NCBI GenBank assembly: GCA_025463005.1
Contig: JAOAPR010000206.1
Location: forward strand, 27,830 to 91,829
DNA from: Bryobacterales bacterium
GTDB taxonomy: Bacteria > Acidobacteriota > Terriglobia > Bryobacterales > Bryobacteraceae
Direction of reading: 5' to 3'
DNA length: 64,000 bases
In this document: positions 26,931-36,309 of the stretch, piece after piece
How positions within the stretch are numbered: position 1 is the stretch's first letter
Layout of the letters: each line of letters begins with the position of its first letter
Translations under genes and position numbers: made by a program
The notes under the pieces: model-generated
The model's database searches: none
What the model was told of the DNA's origin: nothing
What the model saw: the letters and a program-made list of their open reading frames with translations, nothing else

Positions 26931-28097
26931 TCACGACGACGCTTTCAACAACAGGGCGCCTTCGGTCACGATCCGGTCTCCAGCAGAGATGCCTGAACGG
27001 ACGGTGACGCGGTCGCCCACGCGGTCGCCCACGGTAACCGTCACCGGTTCGAACACGCCGGTAGAGATCTCGCGATACACCATGCTGACGCCCTCGTTCT
27101 GGACCACAGCGCCGGCGGGAATCACCGGCAACTTCGCCATGGCTCCCACGTGCCGGATTTGTCCATACATCTCCGGCCGCAGCCGTCCCTGGGGATTGCT
27201 CAACTGGGCGCTGACCTTCACCGTGCGTGTCTGGGGATCCACTGTATCCGCAATGCGCGTCACCTTCGCGCGAAACGCCTCGCCGGGATACGCTGACAGT
27301 TCCACCGCCAACGGCTCGCCCATTCGTATGAACCGGATGTCGGTCTCGGGGACCTCCGAAACCGCCCATACTGAGCTCAGGTCGGCGATGGTCATCAGGC
27401 TGGCGCTCAAGTCGTTCCGATATTCGCCCGGCACCACCGTCACCTCCAGAATCTTTCCGGAGACGGGAGCCGTCACGGTCAGTTGCTGGCCGAACTCTCC
27501 CGGCTTGAGTCCCAGCAACTGGAGCCGCCGCAGCGACTGGCGCTCGGCTGCCTCGGCTTGATCCAGGCTCGAATGGCTCTGCGCCACGATGCTCTCGTCA
27601 TTGAGCACTTCCTTGTTGGCGATCGCCTTGTGCTCATAGAGATCGCGCGCGCGATCGAGATCGGCGCTGACTTTGAGCAGTACGGACCGGGCTTGGGCGA
27701 CGGCGGCTTGCGCCTGCGCATACGCCGCTACCGCCGTATCAGAGTCGGTGCTCTCGATGCGCAGGACGGCCGCGCCTTGATCAACCGAATCGCCGAGCTT
27801 CACCAGAACGGACATCACGCGGCCTGAAACCGGCAGTACCACGTGCGAGACGCGGTTCGGATTGACCTCGATTTTACCGGGAGCAACCACGCTGCTGGCC
27901 GGCACCTCTGACGCAACCACCGGCTCCACCTTGAGCTGCCGTAATTGGGGAGAATTTTCTCCAATCGTAATTCGCCCGGGCACGGCGGTCGAAGCTGAGA
28001 CAGGCGGCGGATCGAGCGGCTGTTTTTCGCCGCAGCCTGCCAACAGAAGCATGCCAGCAAGCGCAGTCACGGCTTTACTGTTCATGGCATTCATCAT
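26931..28097 (-). CDS. Periplasmic adaptor (membrane fusion) lipoprotein of the RND pump
   Basis: A 388-residue protein with a lipobox, LLAGC (Cys22), so it is anchored in the inner membrane. A lipoyl/barrel-sandwich half (PVSGRVMSVLVKLGDSVDQG) is followed by a helical hairpin (about 118-190), the second sandwich half (VTAPVSGKILEVTVVPGEY), a beta-barrel and a membrane-proximal domain, the standard HlyD/CzcB layout. AAGGAG lies 7 bases before ATGATG. The first four bases overlap the end of the outer-membrane factor gene (ATGA, 28094-28097), and the pump follows 10 bases downstream. No His-rich metal-binding extension as in CzcB is visible. Confidence 0.93.
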   Translation of the reverse strand: MMNAMNSKAVTALAGMLLLAGCGEKQPLDPPPVSASTAVPGRITIGENSPQLRQLKVEPVVASEVPASSVVAPGKIEVNPNRVSHVVLPVSGRVMSVLVKLGDSVDQGAAVLRIESTDSDTAVAAYAQAQAAVAQARSVLLKVSADLDRARDLYEHKAIANKEVLNDESIVAQSHSSLDQAEAAERQSLRRLQLLGLKPGEFGQQLTVTAPVSGKILEVTVVPGEYRNDLSASLMTIADLSSVWAVSEVPETDIRFIRMGEPLAVELSAYPGEAFRAKVTRIADTVDPQTRTVKVSAQLSNPQGRLRPEMYGQIRHVGAMAKLPVIPAGAVVQNEGVSMVYREISTGVFEPVTVTVGDRVGDRVTVRSGISAGDRIVTEGALLLKASS

Positions 28098-29338
28098 GGA
28101 TTCACTCCTTGGCCGGAAACGGCCTCCAACAGGTAAAGATTGCGGGCGTACTCTGCGCGCGCGTCGTTATAACTCTGCACGGTATCGTTGAGGGCGCGCT
28201 CGGCGTCCAGAAACTCGACGAAGGTCGCCTCGCCGCGGAGATAGGAATATTCGGTCGCATCCCGAACCTGCAATGCCTGAGCAAGCATGTTCTGCTCAAT
28301 GCGATCCACCAGATTTCGTGAAGTGGAGTACTGTTCGTAGGCTGTCTGCGCCTCACTTCCGATCTGCGCCTGCATCGCACGCACGCGCGTCTCGATTTGC
28401 ATTTGCTCGCGCTTGGCCCGCTCGATCTCGCCCTGGTTGCGGTTCCATATCGGAATCGGAGAACTGAAGAAGAACCCCATTGAGTGGGCGTAGCCGCCGT
28501 ACCCGTAGGGGTTTTCGTATGCCACACCCACGTCAAAATCCACCTTGCTCTGCGCGATCTGCAGCCTGATATCGGCCTGAGAGCGGGCTTGATCACGAGT
28601 CAGCGCCAGCAGATCCGGACGATGCTCGAAGGCCGTTACGCGGACTTCGTCCAGCACCACAGCCGGATGGTCCTCGCGCAACGGCCCTGCCACTTCTACA
28701 CCATCGGGCGTGGGGGGCCGGCCCATCAGAAGCAGCAGCCGCGTCAAAGAAGTGCGAACGCGCAGTTCCGCCTGCCGCACCAAGTTTTCGAATTGTTGGG
28801 CCGCGAGCCTGGTCCGCATCACTTCGACCTCGGCCAAGTCTCCGGATTTGACACGAGCCTCGTTCACCGCGACTACTTCCTGCATCTTTTGCAGATTGTC
28901 CTTCGCCAGCGTCAGGCTGTCGCGGGCTGCCTGCGCGTCCACGAATGCGCTCTGGACATCCAATCTGAGCTGCCTGAGAGTGTTCAGTAACTGAAGCTCC
29001 GCCACGGACTTTTGAGCCTGGGCGACCTCTACGCGGCGTTCCCGCTTGCCGCCGCGCTCCAGAACGAAGTCGACGCGCGTGCTCCAACTCGGCGCGTTGC
29101 TGAGATCACCTCTGGTCAGTCCCCTGTTAAACAGATATTGCGCATCCTGTGCGTAGCTGAACACCGGATTCGGTCGAAGTCCGGCTTGCAGGATACGCGC
29201 GTCGGCGATGGAGACGTTGTACTTCTCCGCCAGCAGATTCAAGTTCTTATCGACCGCCTCCTTCACTGCCTGGTCGAGCGTGATCGGCTCTGCGCGCAAG
29301 GCGGCGGCAAACAGTAACAGTGTGAACGTCCGCTTCAT
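28094..29338 (-). CDS. TolC/CzcC-type outer-membrane efflux protein
   Basis: A 414-residue protein with a signal peptide (about 1-17, ..ALRAE) and two repeated TolC-type helical regions (PITLDQAVKEAVDKN.. and ..QARSQADIRLQIAQSKVDFD), matching the outer-membrane efflux protein family. It should trimerise into a barrel and periplasmic tunnel that docks onto the adaptor and pump encoded next. The ATG at 29338 has GGGAGG 3 bases away; a GTG five codons earlier overlaps that site and is less likely. A 6-bp hairpin (CGGCGC-GTGA-GCGCCG, 29353-29368) sits directly upstream of the ribosome-binding site. Confidence 0.91.
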   Translation of the reverse strand: MKRTFTLLLFAAALRAEPITLDQAVKEAVDKNLNLLAEKYNVSIADARILQAGLRPNPVFSYAQDAQYLFNRGLTRGDLSNAPSWSTRVDFVLERGGKRERRVEVAQAQKSVAELQLLNTLRQLRLDVQSAFVDAQAARDSLTLAKDNLQKMQEVVAVNEARVKSGDLAEVEVMRTRLAAQQFENLVRQAELRVRTSLTRLLLLMGRPPTPDGVEVAGPLREDHPAVVLDEVRVTAFEHRPDLLALTRDQARSQADIRLQIAQSKVDFDVGVAYENPYGYGGYAHSMGFFFSSPIPIWNRNQGEIERAKREQMQIETRVRAMQAQIGSEAQTAYEQYSTSRNLVDRIEQNMLAQALQVRDATEYSYLRGEATFVEFLDAERALNDTVQSYNDARAEYARNLYLLEAVSGQGVNP

Positions 29339-29475
29339 GATCCTCCCTGTCACGGCGCGTGAGCGCCGCGAAAAGCTTCAACTTCTTACGGCCAAAAAGG
29401 AATAGATCCACGACAGGAAATTTACGCCGCGGATGCGCGAGAACCGCGAGAGCGAGCGCGATATTTCTGCTTGGA

Positions 29476-30111
29476 TCAGGAGCGGGCGGGAGGAGCGCGA
29501 GGACGGAAATCGGACTGGAACAGCTCCTGGCGCGGGAGTTGGCGCCGGGGCGCCAGCAACTGCAGAACGCGGTCCGCGGCAGTGACCGAAATCGACGGGA
29601 CAGCCAGTTGGACGCGCTGTTCCGAGATGGCCAGCAGCGCTATGCGCTGGTGTGGCGGGAGCAGGCTGGAGGATGATCTTCCGTGACTCAGCAAGCCCTG
29701 GAAATCCGCCAGATTCCCCTCGTGAAAGTAGCCGGCGCCGTCGTTGATCCAGACCCCGATGGGCTTTCTGGAAACGGGCTCCAGAATTACGAGATCGCGG
29801 TCCTGATCGCCATCCAAGTCCCGGCTGCTCAACTCGATCTTGGCACTCGGGCTTAGGAAATGGAACGAAGTCTGCTGGAACGCACCCAGCGTGATACGGA
29901 CTTCCTGGGCATAGCCACTGGCGTCATGGCGTCCGGATCGGGCCGTAGCCAGGTCGACGTTTTGGTCGCCGTTGAGGTCCGCCAGCACCCAGCCGGACAC
30001 TGCAGGGGAATCAATCGCGCTGGGAAGGTCCTGCGTCGTCGCGGCGAGGCTCAAGCCGCCGCCTCCCAAGCCGAGGAGCAGAAGCGCCCAAGATGTTGCG
30101 AAAGACCGCAC
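29476..30111 (-). CDS. Exported FG-GAP/VCBS-like repeat protein
   Basis: A 211-residue protein with a leader peptide (about 1-24) and at least two copies of the D-x-[DN]-x-D calcium-binding loop of FG-GAP/VCBS repeats: LADLNGDQNVDL (about 43-54) and RDLDGDQDRDL (about 97-107), followed by GVWINDGAGYFHEG. Only two to three blades are present, fewer than a complete seven-bladed propeller, so it may be a fragment or a small binding protein. Its C-terminus is Arg/Pro-rich. The GTG start lies 3 bases after the predicted transcription start of a perfect TATAAT box, with no ribosome-binding site. It is upstream of the metal-efflux operon on the same strand (137-base gap), but co-function is unproven. 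Confidence 0.7.
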   Translation of the reverse strand: MRSFATSWALLLLGLGGGGLSLAATTQDLPSAIDSPAVSGWVLADLNGDQNVDLATARSGRHDASGYAQEVRITLGAFQQTSFHFLSPSAKIELSSRDLDGDQDRDLVILEPVSRKPIGVWINDGAGYFHEGNLADFQGLLSHGRSSSSLLPPHQRIALLAISEQRVQLAVPSISVTAADRVLQLLAPRRQLPRQELFQSDFRPRAPPARS

Positions 30112-30120
30112 GCTGTGTTG

Positions 30121-30126
30121 ATTATA
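30121..30126 (-). promoter_or_regulatory. Perfect -10 box of the FG-GAP-like gene
   Basis: TATAAT (minus strand) ends 9 bases before the GTG start codon. Counting 7 bases from the box places +1 at about 30114, giving a 5' leader of about 3 bases. A -35 at the standard distance is weak (TTCGTA, 3 of 6). Confidence 0.45.
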
Positions 30127-30370
30127 GCGTGGCGGAACACACTACGAATCTCTTATGGTATGGGGCCGGTTGGTACCTGGGCCTAACCTGAAATGGGGCC
30201 CATAGATTCTTTTTACTTGAGTCTAATACGGGTGTAGTGTAGCCTGAAGTATCATTAACGGCGCCAATGTCATTGTCGCCATCCTTTAATCCTGCCAAGT
30301 AGCGCATTGCCCATCAGTTAGGGCTATCTGGAATTCTTCCGTAATATCCGAGACGCTTCAGGGGGGATAT

Positions 30371-33205
30371 ATGCTCAATCGCAACTTCTTGTTCTTATTT
30401 GCCGCGCTGCTGGTCACATCTTGCGCGCTGCATGCGCAGACCGAAGCCGCTACTGGGGTGATCACAGGGATCGTAACCGATCCGAATGGAGCCGCCCTGG
30501 CCCAGGTGGTCGTGCGGCTCGAAAACATTGAGACTGGCCTCTCCCGTTCGGTACTGAGCAGCGATCAGGGAAGTTATCGTGCCGCGCTCCTGCCGCTGGG
30601 CGAATACTCGATGCGCGTGGAAGCTCCTGGTTTTGCAGTGATGCAACGGACCGGAATCCATCTGGGGGTCGGTCAACAGCTCTCGATCGACATCTCGATG
30701 CAGGTCTCGGGCGTTGCCGAGACGGTCACGGTAACGGCGGAAGCGCCGCCTGTCGAGACCACCCGCTACGAGCGCACTCAAGTGATCGGACAGCAGGCCA
30801 TCAGTTTCCTTCCTATTAACGGCCGCGATTTCAGTGACTTTGCGCTTCTGGCGCCTACTGTGGCACAGAAATCCGGCTCCAACGGAAAATTGATTTCCGT
30901 AGGCGGTGGCAGCGGTCTCACCACGGGACTCACCGTCGACGGCGCCGACTACAAAGCGTCCTTTCGAGGGATGCAAACGGGCGCAGTTTCTCCTTACATC
31001 CTGACAGAGGAGGCGGTCAAAGAGTTCGAGGTAGTTCGCGCCGGCTTCTCGCCTGAATTCGGGCGGTCCATGGGCGGACGCATCAACGTCGTCACGAAGT
31101 CAGGTGGCAATGAATTGCATGGCGGCGCATTCTATTTCTTCCGCGATAGCGCCCTCGCGACCGATGACGCGCTGGGGAGACCGCTTTCCTTCCGCACGCA
31201 ACAGTTCGGCGGGAGCCTGGGCGGTCCTATCAAGAAAGACAAGCTGTTCTTCTTCACAGCTTTCGATCAACAAAAGCAGTCGCTCCCGTTGTTCTTGAGC
31301 ATTCCCACCGCGCTGGCTGACGCGGTAAACCTGGTGGCCCCCGCGCTGAATATTAACTCGCAATCGGGGAGTTTTCAGCAGACCAACAATGGCATGAACT
31401 ATTTTGTGAAGACGGATTACAACCTGAGCGCGAACCATATGATATCCGCGCGCTTCAACTACTTGAGCGGAGACCAGCAGAACGTCAACACCAATCCCAA
31501 CATGGCGCTCGGCACCCAGCGCGATCAGAAGGGCTACGTGCAGAATGGCATGATCGGCTACAACGCCGTTTTCAGCAACAAGCTGAACGAAGCTCGTGTG
31601 CAGATTTCCAGGGACAATCAACCGATTGAAAGCAACGGGCTGGGCGCGGGATATCCTGCCGCCTCCGTGATTGTAAACGGCACCAACTACAGCGTTGGCG
31701 GGCCAAGCTCCGAACAGAACCCGTTTTTCCAGAACCGCGACGAGGTCATCGATAACTTCAGTTATATCGTCGGAAGTCATTCGATCAAAGTGGGCGGCGA
31801 TTACAACCGGACCGGCTTGGATCAATACTTCGCATCCAGCCCCAACGGGAGCTATACGTTCACCAGCCTGGCTAATTTCATCGCGGGAGCGCCGTCTTCC
31901 TTCAACCAATACGTGCCTCTCAATGGCCTGAGCATCCGTCAGGCTGCGACCACTGCCTTCACTACACACGAACTGGCTTTCTTCGCTCAAGATACGTGGC
32001 GGATGTTCAAGAATCTCACGATCAATTACGGGGTGCGCTGGGAGGGACAGTTCAACCCCCAGGCCAAACAGAATCCGGCGTATCCGGCGACAGGCAGCAT
32101 TCCAAACAGTGTGAAGAACTACGCGCCCCGCCTGGGCATCAGCTGGGATCCATTGGGAAAGGGAAAAACCGTGATCCGTCTGGGCGGCGGGTACCTGTTT
32201 GCCCGGAATGACGGTATCGACTTCATCCGCGCGTTCGACACCAACGGCACCACGGGAGCGGGGATCTCGCTCACGCCGACTGGGGCGGGCGGCAATCTCA
32301 TCCCGACGTTCCCCAACAAATTCGTCGATTTCTCGAACCTGCCGGCGAGCGCAATTCCGGCCCTGAATATCACCTACTTTGACGCTGGATTCAGGGCGCC
32401 CCGGACCATTCAATGGACGGCCGGGGTGGAGCACGAAGTCGCCAAAGATTTGACGATCTCCTTCGATCTGATCATGAGCAATACTGTGTACGGCAACAAG
32501 ATGAGGAACATCAACCTGTTCCCGTCGACTGCCACGGACGCGGATGGGCGGCCTTTATACAACAACAAGGTCCGGCCTGATATGCGCTTTAACCAGATCC
32601 GGGTGATCGAATCCTCGGCGCGGTCCACTTACAATGCCATGGTGTTTTCTGTGCAGAAGCGAATGTCCAGGTGGTACCAGTTCCAGGCGAGCTACACGTT
32701 TTCTCACACCCGCGACAATGCGGGAGATGGCTTTAACGGTGTCTGGACGGTCAATACGCAGGACAATTTCAACTCGAAGAACGACTATGGGTTCTCAGCC
32801 AACGACATCCGCCACCGGGCCGTATTAAGCTCGGTCGTTACGCTCCCGCACGGAGTCGTATGGTCTCAGGTTGTCAACTGGCAGACCGGCACGCCGTTCA
32901 ATGCGCCACTCGCGACGGACGCCAATGGCGACGGAAATCTCAACGACCGCCCTTATCATAGTGGCGTGGTTGAGCCTCTGAACAATTACCGGCAGCCGCG
33001 CTACTTCAACTGGAATATGCGCCTGGTTAAGGACTTCCATATTACCGAGCGCCAGCTTTTGGAACCCAGCGCGGAGATCTTTAATCTGATCAACGCGGGT
33101 AATTTTACGACTACGAACACGACGTTCGGCACTGCTGCCTTTCGCCGCATGAACGTGCCGGGCTCCCCGTTTCAAGTGCAGTTTGCGCTTCGCTATAAGT
33201 TCTGA
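30371..33205 (+). CDS. TonB-dependent receptor with carboxypeptidase-regulatory-like N-domain
   Basis: A 944-residue outer-membrane receptor. Signal peptide 1-22 (..LHAQT) is followed by an N-terminal beta-sandwich (GVITGIVTDPNGAALAQVVV), plug motifs (ETVTVTAEAPPVET, INGRDFSDFALLAP, GLTVDGADYK, EFGRSMGGRINVVTKSGGNE) and a 22-strand-type barrel ending in ..ALRYKF, a typical beta-signal with terminal Phe. In acidobacteria such Oar-like receptors are thought to take up oligosaccharides, peptides or chelates; the substrate cannot be inferred. GGGGGG lies 4 bases before the ATG. It is transcribed toward the DUF1549-DUF1553 gene, which starts about 250 bases later, and could supply it with substrate. 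Confidence 0.92.
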   Translation: MLNRNFLFLFAALLVTSCALHAQTEAATGVITGIVTDPNGAALAQVVVRLENIETGLSRSVLSSDQGSYRAALLPLGEYSMRVEAPGFAVMQRTGIHLGVGQQLSIDISMQVSGVAETVTVTAEAPPVETTRYERTQVIGQQAISFLPINGRDFSDFALLAPTVAQKSGSNGKLISVGGGSGLTTGLTVDGADYKASFRGMQTGAVSPYILTEEAVKEFEVVRAGFSPEFGRSMGGRINVVTKSGGNELHGGAFYFFRDSALATDDALGRPLSFRTQQFGGSLGGPIKKDKLFFFTAFDQQKQSLPLFLSIPTALADAVNLVAPALNINSQSGSFQQTNNGMNYFVKTDYNLSANHMISARFNYLSGDQQNVNTNPNMALGTQRDQKGYVQNGMIGYNAVFSNKLNEARVQISRDNQPIESNGLGAGYPAASVIVNGTNYSVGGPSSEQNPFFQNRDEVIDNFSYIVGSHSIKVGGDYNRTGLDQYFASSPNGSYTFTSLANFIAGAPSSFNQYVPLNGLSIRQAATTAFTTHELAFFAQDTWRMFKNLTINYGVRWEGQFNPQAKQNPAYPATGSIPNSVKNYAPRLGISWDPLGKGKTVIRLGGGYLFARNDGIDFIRAFDTNGTTGAGISLTPTGAGGNLIPTFPNKFVDFSNLPASAIPALNITYFDAGFRAPRTIQWTAGVEHEVAKDLTISFDLIMSNTVYGNKMRNINLFPSTATDADGRPLYNNKVRPDMRFNQIRVIESSARSTYNAMVFSVQKRMSRWYQFQASYTFSHTRDNAGDGFNGVWTVNTQDNFNSKNDYGFSANDIRHRAVLSSVVTLPHGVVWSQVVNWQTGTPFNAPLATDANGDGNLNDRPYHSGVVEPLNNYRQPRYFNWNMRLVKDFHITERQLLEPSAEIFNLINAGNFTTTNTTFGTAAFRRMNVPGSPFQVQFALRYKF

Positions 33206-33235
33206 AAAAGACAGATGGTTGCGCAAAGAAAGGCA

Positions 33236-33265
33236 TTGACAAGACTTGCAGGTCTGCTTCATACT
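33236..33265 (+). promoter_or_regulatory. Sigma70-type promoter candidate for the DUF1549-DUF1553 operon
   Basis: TTGACA (33236-33241, perfect -35), 18-base spacer, CATACT (33260-33265, 4 of 6 to TATAAT), between the receptor stop and the heme-protein start. It would give a leader of about 180 bases. Confidence 0.45.
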
Positions 33266-33451
33266 GACTGGTGTTAGGACCCGCCTCCCGTCGAGGCCGG
33301 TCACCTTCTCCAGTCCCCGTTAGTCTGTTTTGCCCGTCGTCTGATTTGTAGACCGCTCCGCATCGCGGTCAGCCTCCAAGAAGAGTACGCAATGGCAAGC
33401 GCCGCTCGGCTCAGCCGGGGCGGTAACAGCTCCAGAGGGGTACTTACTTCA

Positions 33452-36295
33452 ATGAAAAATGCAATCGGCCGTGCCACATCTACACTCATCCTGAGTGCGA
33501 TCGCCGCAGCGACACTTGTGCCTGCATCCCGCGCTCAGGACAGCCAGTCTCCTGAAGCGTCCTTCGTCGAGAAAGTACAGCCGATCGTTTTCAAGAACTG
33601 CACAGGGTGTCACACATACGGCGGACATGCGGGCGGCCTCAAGCTCGATTCCTACGACAACCTGATGAAGGGTGGAGACCTGGGCGCGGTGATTGTCCCA
33701 GGCGATCCTGGAGCAAGTATTCTCGTCCGGGCCATACGCCGCGAAGCGCCCGGGCCGATCATGCCGCCGATCAGGCCTGTGGCGGACGACGATGTGGCGG
33801 TGATCGTGAAGTGGGTGGAAAGCCTCGCGCCAATGTCTGCGTCCGCAGCAAAAGCTACAGCGACGCGCGAAGCGGTCCCGGCCGAGCCCGCAGCGCCCAC
33901 CCCGGCAGTTACGCGCCCCGCTCAGGCTGCCAGCGTTTCTGCAGCTTCCGCGCCACCGGCTGTAGCTTCGACCGTCTCAAAACCAGCGCCCCCGGCCTCA
34001 AACGTACCTCCTCCGAAGATCACGCCGGAGCAGGAACAGTTTTTCGAGGCCAAGATCCGGCCGCTTCTGACTAAGAATTGTTATGCCTGCCACACCCTTA
34101 ACGCCAGCGGCGGCCTGCACCTGGACTCCCGTGAAGCCGTGCTCAAGGGCGGCAAAGATGGCGCAGTGGTGGTGCCTGGTAATCCTGAAGACAGCATGCT
34201 GGTGTCGGCGATTCACTACGATTCGAAACTCAAGATGCCACCCACCGGGCAGTTAAAAACGGAAGAGATCGCCGCAATCGAGCAATGGGTTCGCGACGGC
34301 CTCCCGTGGCCGACAGCCACCGCGACTTCGGTGAGCTCGAAGGTAACAGATGCGCAACGCAACCATTGGTCATTCAGGCCGCCGGCGCGTCCTGCTGTTC
34401 CGACCGTCAAATCGACCTGGGCGTACAACGATGTTGACCGCTTCGTTCTCGCCAAGCTAGCGGAGAAGCAGCTCAAACCCGTGGGCGACGCCGACAAACG
34501 TACTTTGATCCGGCGCGTCACGTACGATCTGACCGGGCTGCCTCCGACGTCCGCCGAGGTCCAGGCTTTTGTAGATGACAAGTCCACCGACGCGTACGAA
34601 AAACTGGTGGACCGGTTGCTGGCTTCGAAAGCGTATGGCGAGCGGTGGGGCCGCAAGTGGCTCGATATCGTGCGCTATGCCGATACCGGAGGCGGAGACG
34701 GCGACTTCCCCATCCCGCAGGCTCACAAATATCGGGACTACGTGATCGACGCGTTCAACGGGGACAAACCCTATGACCGCTTCATTCGGGAACAGATCGC
34801 CGGGGATTTGCTGCCGGCGGAATCCGAGCCCGAAAAGTGGCAAAATTATGTCGCCACGGGGTACCTCGCGGAAACGATTCGCGCCGAAGGCAGGCCGGCT
34901 GCGATCGCCGACGCGACAGACAATCTAGGATCGGCGTTCCTGGGCCTGACGGTCGGCTGCGCGCGCTGTCACAACCACAAGTTCGACCCCATTCCGACCG
35001 CGGATTATTACGCGATGTACGGAATTCTCTCGAGCACCCATCTTCCTGAGCCTGGGAGCGGGAAAGTCCGATTCCAGACCGGTTTTGTCTATCGCGATCC
35101 GCAAGCGCTGAATCGCGACGACTGGAAGATTTTCCAGACCCAACTGAAGCCGGTGCAAGACGCTATCGAAGCTGTTCTGAAACTGCCCGGCACGTATGAC
35201 GATCTGGTTCCCCAACTGCAAGCTCGCCGCATGCACTTGTTCGAACACATGCCCGATTTAGGCGAGTCGGCCTATGCCGTTACGGAAGGCCAGCCAGAGG
35301 ACGCCAAGATTCAACGGTACGGCGATCCGAAGGAGTTGGGCGAACAGGTCCGCCGGGGATTTCTTCAGGTCCTGGGAGGAGGACCGCTTCCGCCGGATGT
35401 CAAAGGAAGCGGGCGCATGGAACTTGCTGACTGGATCGCGAATCCGGAGAACCCGCTCACCAGCCGCGTAATTGTAAACCGGATCTGGCAGGGTCACTTC
35501 GGACGCGGAATTGTAGCCACCGCAAACGACTTTGGGACGCGCGGCGTGCCGCCCAGCAATCAGGAACTGCTGGACTACCTGGCGTGGAAACTGGTAGACA
35601 ACGGCTGGTCCATCAAATCTCTACACAAGGAAATGCTCTTGTCGCACGCCTACCGGCTTTCATCCGCCGATTCGGCGCCGAACGAGGAGATCGACCCCGA
35701 CAACAGCTATATCTGGCGCCATTCCCGCAGCCGGATGGATGCTGAGCAACTGCGGGATTCAATGCTAATGATTTCTGACCTGCTGGACCGGAGTCCGGCG
35801 GGAGCACATCCCTTCCCCCACCAGGCGGAATGGAACTGGGAAGACCAGAATCACTTTTCTCCCGACGTATCGAAGTACGAGACGGACCGCCGAACCGTTT
35901 ACACCATGGTTCAGCGCGATGTGAAGCTTCCGTACTTCACGCTGTTCGATGGTCCGAACACGAATGCCAGCACGGAGCAGCGCAGCAGCAGCCTGACCCC
36001 GCTGCAAGCTCTGTACTTCTTGAACGGCGCGTTTCCACGCAGAGCATCCGCGAACCTGGCGTCCCGGTTGTTCGCAACAGAGAAGACTGAGCAGAGCCGG
36101 GTGCAACAGGCGTTCCTCGGCATTCTGGGCAGGTCGCCCAGTAAAGCCGAAATGGACCGTTCCATCAGCTTCCTCCATAACACCGCCGACGCGTACGCGA
36201 CGAATGCCGCGCAAGGTACAACTCCACAGCAAAGCGCCTTTGAGGAATTTCTCAAGGCGATGTTCGCCACCAACGAATTCATGTTCATCGAGTAA
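33452..36295 (+). CDS. Tri-heme-motif PSCyt1-DUF1549-DUF1553 exported protein
   Basis: A 947-residue exported protein from the ATG at 33452, which begins a good signal peptide (MKNAIGR.. to ..ASRAQ); a frame-extended ATG at 33392 adds 20 unlikely residues. Two tandem planctomycete-type cytochrome domains carry CTGCH (50-54) and CYACH (210-214), joined by an Ala/Pro-rich linker (about 120-190). DUF1549 (from WAYNDVDRFVLAKL) contains a third motif, CARCH (503-507), and DUF1553 follows (MELADWIANPENPLTSRVIVNRIWQ). Most relatives have one cytochrome domain; two is less usual. Its role is unknown but redox activity is likely. The DUF1501 gene starts 14 bases downstream, making an operon. Confidence 0.92.
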   Translation: MKNAIGRATSTLILSAIAAATLVPASRAQDSQSPEASFVEKVQPIVFKNCTGCHTYGGHAGGLKLDSYDNLMKGGDLGAVIVPGDPGASILVRAIRREAPGPIMPPIRPVADDDVAVIVKWVESLAPMSASAAKATATREAVPAEPAAPTPAVTRPAQAASVSAASAPPAVASTVSKPAPPASNVPPPKITPEQEQFFEAKIRPLLTKNCYACHTLNASGGLHLDSREAVLKGGKDGAVVVPGNPEDSMLVSAIHYDSKLKMPPTGQLKTEEIAAIEQWVRDGLPWPTATATSVSSKVTDAQRNHWSFRPPARPAVPTVKSTWAYNDVDRFVLAKLAEKQLKPVGDADKRTLIRRVTYDLTGLPPTSAEVQAFVDDKSTDAYEKLVDRLLASKAYGERWGRKWLDIVRYADTGGGDGDFPIPQAHKYRDYVIDAFNGDKPYDRFIREQIAGDLLPAESEPEKWQNYVATGYLAETIRAEGRPAAIADATDNLGSAFLGLTVGCARCHNHKFDPIPTADYYAMYGILSSTHLPEPGSGKVRFQTGFVYRDPQALNRDDWKIFQTQLKPVQDAIEAVLKLPGTYDDLVPQLQARRMHLFEHMPDLGESAYAVTEGQPEDAKIQRYGDPKELGEQVRRGFLQVLGGGPLPPDVKGSGRMELADWIANPENPLTSRVIVNRIWQGHFGRGIVATANDFGTRGVPPSNQELLDYLAWKLVDNGWSIKSLHKEMLLSHAYRLSSADSAPNEEIDPDNSYIWRHSRSRMDAEQLRDSMLMISDLLDRSPAGAHPFPHQAEWNWEDQNHFSPDVSKYETDRRTVYTMVQRDVKLPYFTLFDGPNTNASTEQRSSSLTPLQALYFLNGAFPRRASANLASRLFATEKTEQSRVQQAFLGILGRSPSKAEMDRSISFLHNTADAYATNAAQGTTPQQSAFEEFLKAMFATNEFMFIE

Positions 36296-36309
36296 AGGAG
36301 AGACAAATA

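Noticed and set aside
27040..27060. TTCGAA-containing stretch resembling a tRNA T-arm
   Set aside because: It lies inside the adaptor gene, and no acceptor or anticodon stems surround it.
31100..32434. Antisense open frame of about 444 codons in the receptor at 30371
   Set aside because: It mirrors the barrel region of a confidently assigned receptor and has no protein-like motifs.
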